57,101 nucleotides of DNA from Candidatus Acetothermia bacterium. GTDB taxonomy: Bacteria > Bipolaricaulota > Bipolaricaulia > RBG-16-55-9 > DRXL01. The notes under the pieces were generated by a model. It was not told the DNA's origin. It saw nothing but the letters and a program-made list of their open reading frames with translations, and searched no databases. Shown here piece after piece: positions 1 to 5,643 of the stretch. The stretch is from assembly GCA_016179105.1 (NCBI GenBank), contig JACOSB010000052.1, positions 1-57,101 of the forward strand, written 5' to 3'. Within the stretch, counting starts at the first letter, position 1. Each line of letters starts with the position of its first letter. The position numbers and the translations under genes were made by a program.

Positions 1-114
1 ACCGACGCCATGATCCAAGACTACATCAGCGAGCAAGAGGGCGAACCGGTTCATGATGATAGTCAATTTCGAATTGACGATACTCCGAACCCCTCGCCTT
101 CAAGGCGAGGGTAG
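1..114 (+). CDS. C-terminal fragment of a probable IS200/IS605 transposase TnpA (runs off window)
   Basis: The open frame from base 1 ends at TAG 112-114 and reads TDAMIQDYISEQEGEPV, then HDDSQFRID and a Pro/Ser/Arg tail. The DYISEQ-type helix followed by an acidic tail resembles the C-terminus of IS200-like Y1 transposases, whose catalytic Tyr lies on a late helix; this is pattern recognition over only 37 codons. The last codons run through the 85-112 hairpin, which is how an IS200/IS605 gene would meet its element end. It overlaps, on the opposite strand, the 3' end of the propeller gene. Confidence 0.45.
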   Translation, partial: TDAMIQDYISEQEGEPVHDDSQFRIDDTPNPSPSRRG

Positions 115-119
115 TTCAG
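61..119 (-). mobile_element. IS605-type element end with two adjacent hairpins
   Basis: Read on the minus strand, ACTGAAC is followed by the perfect hairpin CCCTCGCCTTGAAGGCGAGGG and then a second hairpin GTCAATT-CGA-AATTGAC. The same order (ACTGAAC, GC-rich hairpin, GGTTCGGA, second hairpin) recurs at 29001-29058 with different stem bases. Subterminal hairpins next to a short target tetra- or pentanucleotide are typical of IS200/IS605 ends. The propeller protein of the opposite strand changes character exactly here (VQVKLN then YPRLEGEG), which marks the insertion boundary near 115-120. Confidence 0.55.
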
Positions 120-1729
120 TTTAACCTGAACTAGGATGAATTGACCATTCAGGCTGCTGCTTGAGCCGAGATCGATGCAATTTTGAACCGGGGTGCGTAT
201 GGGAAAGTTTGACTTATCGTTGCTGCTGGCAGCCGATATAACGACACTCGTCCCAGACGGTTCAACGCTTGTCCAGCAAACCTTTCTCCATGCTGTATTG
301 GGAGCTAGACTATCGAAGGTAACTGTCCAAGTTCCCGATCGGGCAACAGTTCTCAGACCAGTACCCGTCATGTCACTGTAGTTGTAGGGTCTAGCTCCAG
401 GGCCAAAATCTACAGTGAAGTCAACTTTGTTAGTAGCTGGATCAATGCGCATGGCGTTATCTGAGCCCAAGTTAGTGACCCAGACCTTGCCTGCTGGATC
501 TACTGCAACTCCAGTTGCGAAGTTGCCTACTGGAATAACCTTAAGCAAATTCCCGTTATTGTCCAGTCGAGACACAATGCCACCGCTGTTTGCAACCCAA
601 ACATTGTTATCTTGAGGGGTTACCGCCACGCCTCGATCACAGATGGTGGTACCACCTGTGGAGAATGTCCCTAAAATCTTGCCATCTGGGTTAATCTTCA
701 TGACTGTGAACGATTGACAATTGGAGTGCCAAATGTTCCCATTCGTGTCAATCCCCAATCCATAAGAAGTGCGCCCTAGAGGAATGCAAGTGAAGGAAGG
801 TGGGTCAACGCTAGGATCAGCCGCAAAAGTTCGCCAGGGTCCAAGGATGCAGACCACAACACTCCGTTTCCATCTATTAGTCCTCCATAACCGCCGCATG
901 GTGGACTGGCTGATCGTTTGATTGCACCTGTCTTGCCATCAATCAAGTCGTGTTTTCGATTCCCTAAGCCTCCCACCCATACATCGTTATTGACATCTAC
1001 AGCGACAGTGCGAGTTTTTGTCCCGTTCACTCTTGCATACACGAGTATGCATTCGTCTTGGGCACTGGATACTCCACCGTTGTCGTCAACTCCTCCTGGG
1101 TTTAGCCATGGTTTTACATCACCTAGTCCGGTGGAGGTGTCGATCACGCCGTTGCCATTTCGATCTACGCATTGGTTGGCTTCTTTGAGACCAATCTTGA
1201 CTACAGATCCTTTCCCTTCCGAGTCTTCGGCGCGGTTGGCTACCCATACGTTTCCATTCAAATCCACAGTTGTGCGCGAAGGATCCATACCTCGTCTGTC
1301 GGGAGCTGAATGATATTCACCTAGAATTTTCCCAGTTTCTGTATTCACCTTGACGATCGTGCCACGAGCTGAAAGCGCGATCCAAATGAAAGGAAATACG
1401 GGCGGTGGAGGTGGCAATTGGAGTTGAGCATCGGTGCTTCCAGCGAGATCTTTGCAGTCTTTGCTGCTTGCATCCACGAGTTTGACGCCTTGTGGGGTAC
1501 CAATCTTGAAATCTGCACAAGTCGTGAAAGTAGCGCGAGTGATTCGGGTAGACGAAGTAACTTCACTTGCACCCAGCAGAGCTACAACTGCCAGTATAAA
1601 AAGCACAGAAATAGTTAAACGAAAATAACTTTGGAAACGATCCATCTCTGCCAACCTCCCCTGATCGCTGTTGTTGCCTGCCTTTTGAGGAGATACTCCC
1701 ACTTTCTTTCGGGGGCGTGCGAAACGCAT
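63..1729 (-). pseudogene. Exported NHL/SMP-30-type beta-propeller protein, frameshifted
   Basis: The two halves lie in different frames. The upstream half has a basic N-terminus and a membrane segment (LTISVLFILAVVALLGA), then NHL-like blades with NGNVWVANR and NNDVWVGGL. The downstream half continues with NGNIWHSNC, DNNVWVANS and GKVWVTNLG blades and a C-terminal beta-rich domain of about 100 residues. Reading passes from LDPGELLRL to DPSVDPPS if one base is restored near 817-822, so this is a single-base deletion or a sequencing error. Start 1729 follows GGAGG by 5 nt; an alternative ATG at 1645 follows AGGGGAGG and would remove a 28-residue cytosolic extension. The last 15 codons are element sequence. 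Such exported propellers bind ligands or sugars; the substrate is unknown. Confidence 0.7.
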
Positions 1730-1780
1730 CGTAGCCTCCGTTACACCCAGTACGTAGTGTAGACTACGCAGAGAGAGGAT

Positions 1781-1820
1781 GTCTGTAATGGGAATTACGT
1801 TGGGAAGATGATTTAGGATA
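1781..1820. repeat. Short intergenic repeat, copy 1
   Basis: This copy begins GTCTGTAATGGGAATTACG and runs through TTGGGAAGATGATTTAGG. It contains the small inverted repeat GTAAT-GGGA-ATTAC. Further copies lie at 2763-2806 and 3456-3498. The three copies bracket the two HicBA modules. Confidence 0.75.
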
Positions 1821-1839
1821 TGCCAGCTCAGGGAAGCAC

Positions 1840-2064
1840 TCAGTCCTCCCCAAGCCATTCTTCGCGTGAAATTCCTGAATCTCGTAGGATGTGACTTAGT
1901 AAATCGACGCTGATCTCGTCATGGTGTGGGTTTGGTACGCGAATCGTCTGATTTCCACGGCGCATGACCTGATGCTTGCGTCCGAAGAATGGACCTTCAA
2001 AACCAAGTTCCCGGAGTCGTTGAATCAATTGCTCGCGCTTGACGGGGGTAAGGCGTCGGCTCAT
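1840..2064 (-). CDS. hicA: HicA-type toxin (mRNA interferase)
   Basis: Predicted 74-residue basic protein of the HicA family, which has a double-stranded-RNA-binding-like fold and cleaves mRNA. It begins MSRRLTPVKREQLIQRL and carries the catalytic-His motif in GRKHQVM, followed by the NQTIRVPNPHHDEI strand-loop and the C-terminal helix LLSHILRDSGISREEW. Start 2064 is chosen over an upstream in-frame ATG at 2172 because it overlaps the stop of the antitoxin gene by 4 nt (ATGA) and gives the usual family length. It is the second gene of a hicB-hicA operon, so the toxin would be translationally coupled to its antitoxin. Confidence 0.85.
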   Translation of the reverse strand: MSRRLTPVKREQLIQRLRELGFEGPFFGRKHQVMRRGNQTIRVPNPHHDEISVDLLSHILRDSGISREEWLGED

Positions 2065-2306
2065 GCCGCAATTTGGTTCAAATCCAAGTCGGCCACCACA
2101 GGTAAAGGCAAATCGTGTTTGAGACGAAAGAGCATCCAGTCCTCTAAAACCTCTTGGAGCTCTCGTCGGCAAGCCGCCTGGGTCTTGGCTTGTGCCCAGA
2201 CACCTTCAAAATCGGGAATATGGCCATAGATAGAGTTATCCCTTAGACGCTCAAACTGAGCTTGCTTCATGGCTGCCTTAATGTAACTCGTTAGGGTCAT
2301 GGTCAT
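2061..2306 (-). CDS. hicB: HicB-type antitoxin
   Basis: 81 residues with the RNase-H-like HicB core: YGHIPDFEGVWAQAKTQ, then RRELQEVLEDWMLFRLKHD and LPLPVVADLDL. No DNA-binding extension is visible, so autoregulation would need another element. It precedes and overlaps hicA, the standard order for this branch. Start 2306 or 2300; an AAGGGG stretch about 10 nt upstream can serve as ribosome-binding site. The IS605-type end at 2326-2446 abuts its upstream region, so the native promoter may have been displaced or replaced. Confidence 0.82.
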   Translation of the reverse strand: MTMTLTSYIKAAMKQAQFERLRDNSIYGHIPDFEGVWAQAKTQAACRRELQEVLEDWMLFRLKHDLPLPVVADLDLNQIAA

Positions 2307-2325
2307 TTAGTGTCCCCTTCGGGGA

Positions 2326-2446
2326 TGGTTGAATCCCCTCGCCTTCTAGGCGAAGGAAAGTTTGGCGAAATGTGAGCAAAGCGAACATGAGCCGCCGTTG
2401 TCGTTTCTGTACTCGTTCTTTGACTTTGCATTTGGACTCAATTCCC
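2326..2446 (-). mobile_element. IS605-type right end remnant containing a 101-bp repeat
   Basis: Bases 2346-2446, read on the minus strand, are identical over 101 bp to 29061-29161. Here the unit continues into a hairpin (CCTTCGCCTAGAAGGCGAGG) and then GGATTCAA, like the RE hairpin and TCAA cleavage site of the IS200/IS605 family. In TnpB-encoding members this region is the 3' end of tnpB and encodes the omega-RNA scaffold. No intact tnpB is present and no left end is seen beside this copy. Confidence 0.6.
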
Positions 2447-2482
2447 TTAAACGGCCCCTTTTGTCCCCACGACGTTTTCATC

Positions 2483-2707
2483 TCAGAACATAACGGCTAA
2501 ATCGTTGGAGAGCTTTCCGGTGTACTCGATGGCGAAATTCTTGCCCTTAAACTTGGGCAAGAGTGCATAGAGATCCTCTTTGCGGGGGGAGTGAGCCAAG
2601 ACCCGCCCCTCGATCACATTTAGCGCCTCATCTAACTTCGTGTACTCGATGAGCACCCATTCATCTCTGTACTGCTTCAGAATCTCTGCCAGCTTCATAA
2701 GCTTCAC
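2483..2707 (-). CDS. Small conserved hypothetical protein
   Basis: 74 residues beginning MKLMKLAEILKQYRDEWVL, then LNVIEGRVLAHSPRKEDLY and GKNFAIEYTGKLSNDLAV. The length and the pattern (helix, EWVLIEY strand, VLAHS loop) match a small family I recall from cyanobacteria and other environmental genomes, with no known function. It lies between two TA modules but has no overlapping partner. The second Met (2698) is an equally good start. No promoter is evident; it sits 37 bp upstream of the IS605-type remnant on the same strand. Confidence 0.6.
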   Translation of the reverse strand: MKLMKLAEILKQYRDEWVLIEYTKLDEALNVIEGRVLAHSPRKEDLYALLPKFKGKNFAIEYTGKLSNDLAVMF

Positions 2708-2762
2708 CTGCGTCGGGATTATATCGAAACCAGGGTACTCGCGGTAGGAGCAACGGTGCAGT

Positions 2763-2806
2763 GTCTGTAATGGGAATTACGTTGGGGGAGATGATTCAGA
2801 TCAGGG
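2763..2806. repeat. Short intergenic repeat, copy 2
   Basis: Same unit as 1781-1820, here GTCTGTAATGGGAATTACG then TTGGGGGAGATGATTCAG. It separates the 74-residue gene from the second HicBA module. Confidence 0.75.
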
Positions 2807-2847
2807 CGAATGGTAAGACAAGAGATGCCTTCGGACCGCAAGATTGA

Positions 2848-2876
2848 CCTTGATTCTTCGGGTCAAGCGACTTATA
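2848..2876 (+). promoter_or_regulatory. Sigma-70-like promoter for the second hicBA
   Basis: TTGATT (2848-2853), a 17-nt spacer and TATAGT (2871-2876). The predicted transcription start would fall only a few bases before the ATG at 2887, and no Shine-Dalgarno sequence lies between, so the message would be leaderless or nearly so. Confidence 0.55.
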
Positions 2877-2886
2877 GTGAGACACT

Positions 2887-3168
2887 ATGGCTAAACGCAA
2901 ACTTCGCCTCAAGCGCAACGGGCTGAAGACCTATAGCTTTCGCGTGGTGCTGGAAGCGGATCGCTGGCCCGATGAGCCCAAAAGCGAGGCCGTCTGGAGA
3001 GCTTATGTTCCGATTCTGGAGAGCCGCGGCGTCGCTACCTTCGGCGAGACTCGCGAAGAAGCCATGAAAAATCTCCAAGAAGTGCTGGAGATGGTCATCG
3101 ACAGCATGCTCGAACACGGAGAACCGATTCCTGAAGGACCGCCGACCGAGGTCGAAGTGCTCCGTTAG
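2887..3168 (+). CDS. hicB: HicB-family antitoxin
   Basis: 93 residues. After a basic N-terminus (MAKRKLRLKRNG) comes the HicB core: YSFRVVLEADRW, WRAYVPILESRGVATFG, then the helix REEAMKNLQEVLEMVIDSML and GEPIPEG. It is followed 20 bp later by the toxin gene. No DNA-binding domain is visible. It differs strongly from the HicB proteins at 2061-2306 and 31349-31606, so these modules were acquired separately and are not recent duplicates of each other. Confidence 0.85.
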   Translation: MAKRKLRLKRNGLKTYSFRVVLEADRWPDEPKSEAVWRAYVPILESRGVATFGETREEAMKNLQEVLEMVIDSMLEHGEPIPEGPPTEVEVLR

Positions 3169-3188
3169 CCACGCATCAGCGTGACGGT

Positions 3189-3443
3189 ATGACCTCGACG
3201 GACTATAGCCGGTTACGCTCATTCACCGCTCGGCAAATCATTCATGCGCTAGAACGAGATGACTTCTGGTTCGATCGAGCACGAGGTTCCCACCATCACT
3301 ACATGCACGCGGATGGACGCCGGGTAACCGTGATCTATAAGCATCCCAGCCAAACTTTCAAAATGGGCACGCTCCACAGCATGATCGAATATCAAGCGCG
3401 TTGGACAGAATCAGATTTGAGACGTCTCAAATTGCTAAAGTGA
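3189..3443 (+). CDS. hicA: HicA-family toxin
   Basis: 84 residues with the HicA pattern: TARQIIHALERDDFWFDRA, then the catalytic motif GSHHHYMHADGRRVTV and a C-terminal helix SMIEYQARWTESDLRRLKLL. HicA proteins bind and cut mRNA; the first His after GS is the expected catalytic residue. Start ATG 3189 gives a family-typical length, though the first eight residues (MTSTDYSR) may be extra. It forms a hicB-hicA pair with the preceding gene and is bounded downstream by repeat copy 3. Confidence 0.85.
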   Translation: MTSTDYSRLRSFTARQIIHALERDDFWFDRARGSHHHYMHADGRRVTVIYKHPSQTFKMGTLHSMIEYQARWTESDLRRLKLLK

Positions 3444-3455
3444 AACTCGGAGGCA

Positions 3456-3498
3456 GTCTGTAATGGGAATTACGTTGGGAAGATGATTTAGGTCAGGG
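3456..3498. repeat. Short intergenic repeat, copy 3
   Basis: Same unit as 1781-1820, with GTCTGTAATGGGAATTACG, TTGGGAAGATGATTTAGG and TCAGGG. It starts 13 bp after the hicA stop. Confidence 0.75.
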
Positions 3499-3507
3499 GA
3501 GAAGTTT

Positions 3508-3601
3508 GAATCACGGAGAACACGGAAACTCCACGGAAGACGCGGAAGAAAGCGAGCTGTTTTCCGTGCTTTCCGTGGAACTTCCGTGCCTTCCGTGATT
3601 C
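3508..3601. repeat. ACGGAA-type long palindromic repeat, copy 1
   Basis: GAATCACGGA on the left is matched by TCCGTGATTC on the right. The left arm contains several ACGGAA/GCGGAA units and the right arm TTCCGTG units, so the RNA would form a long imperfect hairpin. Related copies are at 11235-11309 and 17972-18066. All three are intergenic. The 3602-3711 stretch after it holds nothing I recognise. Confidence 0.75.
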
Positions 3602-3711
3602 TAGGCTCTTCCTCGAAATGCCCATCTTTAATAGTGGGAGGGTAATCAGATGAAAACGATAGGAAATGGATTCAGCCTTGCGAAGGCATCTAGCGTGCGT
3701 TACTATGCGCT

Positions 3712-3897
3712 ATGGAGCGGGTTCGCTCAGTCAATGGGGTTCCGATTCGTTTGCCCAGTGAGCGATGGCAGCATATTGTAGGGAGCCATGACTATCTAGC
3801 CGGATACTATGAACGGCTAAGCGCCGATGACGGTTTTATCATCTCAGCTTACTTCACAGATCGACTAGACAGGAAGAAGCGCGTATGGCCCACGTAG
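3712..3897 (+). pseudogene. Internally deleted small gene of a RelE/barnase-like toxin type
   Basis: The 61-residue frame opens with VNGVPIRLPSERWQHIVGSHDYLAGYYERL and passes directly to SADDGFIISAYFTDRLDRKK. (That first stretch spans residues 8-37.) In the family I recall, these two blocks are separated by about 40 residues, so the middle appears to be missing while the frame stays open. Such proteins sit next to DUF2283 genes, as here, and are suspected RNase-like toxins; this is recollection, not proof. The overlapping DUF2283 frame is also broken, so the pair looks dead. Confidence 0.5.
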
Positions 3898-4127
3898 TCT
3901 CAACCAAATGGGTGGATCAACTGGTCGCCCGCGCGAGCACTTTGGTGGACTGGCCCAAGTACCCAGTCTGGATCGACTATGATGAAGGGCAGATGTGCTT
4001 TATCTGAGCTTTGAACGTCCTCAAGACGCTACCCAACAGCCGGATGCGTGATGACGGAGTCTTGTTGAATTATCGCGGCAGGAAATTAGTCGGAGTGACG
4101 ATCTTTGAAGCGTCGAAGCGGCGGTAG
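3885..4127 (+). pseudogene. DUF2283 protein gene with two frameshifts
   Basis: From ATG 3885 the frame gives MAHVVSTKWVDQLV and WPKYPVWIDYDEG, then stops. A second frame continues ADVLYLSFERPQDAT, and a third finishes DDGVLLNYRGRKLVGVTIFE to TAG 4125-4127. Together they rebuild a complete DUF2283 domain (IDYDE-ADVLYLSF-DDGVLL-GVTI). Two independent frameshifts mean the gene is non-functional. Upstream it overlaps the deleted toxin-like gene. Confidence 0.65.
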
Positions 4128-4206
4128 CCAAAATGCAAGGCTCACCATGAATCCTCTACGCTCTCATCTTGTTTAGTGTAGAATCTACCCAGGAAGTGAT
4201 CCAGCT

Positions 4207-4425
4207 ATGAAAGCTTTAGAATTCCAGACGCGCCTCAACCCCGATCGCACGTTAACTGTTCCCTCCGAGGTGGCGCAAGAAGTTCCAGCGGGGCAATCCG
4301 TGCGGGTGATCTTGCTCATCTCAGAGTCCAGGGAAGATCAGGATTGGGCACGTCTCACAGCAGAGCAGTTTGTGCAAGGCTACAGCGAAGACGACGCTAT
4401 CTATGACAAACTACCAACCGGGTGA
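4207..4425 (+). CDS. Antitoxin-like protein (MazE-type partner)
   Basis: 72 residues: KALEFQTRLNPDRTLTVPSE is a short beta-rich segment like the AbrB/SpoVT-type N-terminus of some MazF partners. It is followed by VRVILLISES and an acidic C-terminal helix (DQDWARLTAEQFVQGYSEDD), the usual toxin-wrapping part. AGGAAG lies 11 nt before the ATG. The stop overlaps the start of the MazF-type gene, which strongly indicates a TA pair. The name mazE would be by position only. Confidence 0.75.
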   Translation: MKALEFQTRLNPDRTLTVPSEVAQEVPAGQSVRVILLISESREDQDWARLTAEQFVQGYSEDDAIYDKLPTG

Positions 4426-4732
4426 CTTGGTGCTTGTTGCGTTTCCATACGCGAGAGGTGCACAGACCAAAAATCGTCCCGCCTTAGTCCTCCTCGACAC
4501 CGGTAATTCAGACATCGTCGTTGCCAGAGTAACAACTCAGATGCATCAAACTCCCTACGATGTGCTGATCACGAATTGGCAAGGAACGGGATTGCTCGCA
4601 CCGTCGGTCGTGCGTCTGCACAAACTGGCCACGCTGGAGAAAGTTCTAGTTCGCAACCGTCTCGGCAACTTGCAACCAGCCGATCGTCAACAGGTCTCTG
4701 CGGTGATGCAGCAGATTTACAGGCAGTGGTGA
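4403..4732 (+). CDS. mazF: MazF/PemK-family endoribonuclease toxin
   Basis: 109 residues from ATG 4403, an internal start preferred over 4370 because the protein then begins MTNYQPGDLVLVAFPYARG, the canonical MazF N-terminus. Further family marks are KNRPALVLLDTG, VARVTTQMH, LLAPSVVRLHKLATL and a C-terminal helix. MazF toxins cut single-stranded mRNA at short sequences. It overlaps the antitoxin gene by 23 nt. Confidence 0.87.
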   Translation: MTNYQPGDLVLVAFPYARGAQTKNRPALVLLDTGNSDIVVARVTTQMHQTPYDVLITNWQGTGLLAPSVVRLHKLATLEKVLVRNRLGNLQPADRQQVSAVMQQIYRQW

Positions 4733-4789
4733 ATTCAGAGGTGACATCCTTGACGGGTCCGAACAAGCCAGAGTAGCATAAACACTGAG

Positions 4790-5125
4790 GTGACAGCCGT
4801 GGCTAAGCGCCAGACAATTCCTACTCAACTTTCTCAAGCCATCGAGTTGTTGGAACCTGAGGGAGATATGAGTGAGAAGTTGCGTCAATTGCTCCTTGCT
4901 GAGGCACAGCGTAGGCTCTTGCGCTATCGCCGTCTGGGTCAGAAATTTTCTCGCAAATATGGCATGAGCTTCGCAGAATTCGTCGCCCGCCGCACTGTCG
5001 CCCGAAAGAAATATTCGTTCGAGGTTGAGTCAGATTTTTGGGATTGGGAGCTGGCCCAAGACGGCTTAGCCACGATGGAAAAACTGCTGGAGCAACTCCA
5101 ACGCCCGCATGAAGACGGCCATTGA
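4790..5125 (+). CDS. Probable antitoxin of a TumE-like pair
   Basis: Up to 111 residues; start GTG 4790, or GTG 4799 which has GAGG better placed. It is mostly helical and charged: SEKLRQLLLAEAQRRLLRYRR, KYGMSFAEFVARRTVARKK, then DFWDWELAQDGLATMEKLLE. No helix-turn-helix is obvious. It overlaps the next gene by 17 nt, and the pair has the size and arrangement of a type II TA locus. I recognise the protein only as a recurrent hypothetical partner. Confidence 0.6.
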   Translation: MTAVAKRQTIPTQLSQAIELLEPEGDMSEKLRQLLLAEAQRRLLRYRRLGQKFSRKYGMSFAEFVARRTVARKKYSFEVESDFWDWELAQDGLATMEKLLEQLQRPHEDGH

Positions 5126-5456
5126 TGTCGCTCGCGAGATCGAGCAAGCGGCCCGTCATTTCCCCTGGATTGTCAGAATACACTTGATCGATCTAACTCA
5201 GTACGCTGTCAAGTATCGTTTGGAATTGGCTAGACGTGAAACATACATTCAGATCTACGTGAATGTGCGTAATCAGACTCACGGTTATGCTCTCGTGAGA
5301 CGCGGAAAGCGTATTTATGGGCGCGACTGTGAAGAGGGTGAGTGGCACCGGCATCCGTGGGATGCGCCCGATCAACACGAAGGCTCTCTCGAAGGGAGAC
5401 GAGCCGTGAGCATCGCCAGATTTTTGCAAGAAGTTGAGGACTATCTTGATTTGTGA
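5109..5456 (+). CDS. TumE/DUF6516-like putative toxin
   Basis: 115 residues. The core YRLELARRETYIQIYVNVRN, GYALVRRGKRIYGRDCEEG and HRHPWDAPDQHEG matches my recollection of the DUF6516 (TumE-like) group: a beta-sheet protein with an Arg/Tyr strand and an H-HPW-D-H motif. It ends in a helix (ARFLQEVEDYL). TumE proteins act as RNase-type toxins in the few cases studied; the family call here is tentative. It is the downstream gene of an overlapping pair. The 5457-5604 stretch after it holds no gene that I can support. Confidence 0.55.
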   Translation: MKTAIDVAREIEQAARHFPWIVRIHLIDLTQYAVKYRLELARRETYIQIYVNVRNQTHGYALVRRGKRIYGRDCEEGEWHRHPWDAPDQHEGSLEGRRAVSIARFLQEVEDYLDL

Positions 5457-5604
5457 CCTAAAAGGAAAATGGCCAGGAACCTGAAAAAAGCAGTGCTTTC
5501 CCAACTCAGAACTGGGGCTTCTTAGATCGTTGCCTGCGCGATTCCAAGATTGCGCTCTTGCTCCCTGGAGTTTAATTTTCCCTCGTAAGAGAAACCATAG
5601 ATTT

Positions 5605-5636
5605 TCTTGGCGGTCTTGGCGACTTGGCGGTTTTTT
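5605..5636. repeat. GCCAAG-type repeat, right arm only
   Basis: Three CTTGGCG/CTTGGCGG units in a row followed by T6. This matches the right arms of the complete palindromes at 21980-22044 and 54866-54928. It lies between convergent genes and may terminate the upstream TA transcript. Confidence 0.55.
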
Positions 5637-5643
5637 AGACACT

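Noticed and set aside
1781..3498. Short repeats as a CRISPR array
   Set aside because: Copies are 700-1000 bp apart with genes between them, not regular spacers.
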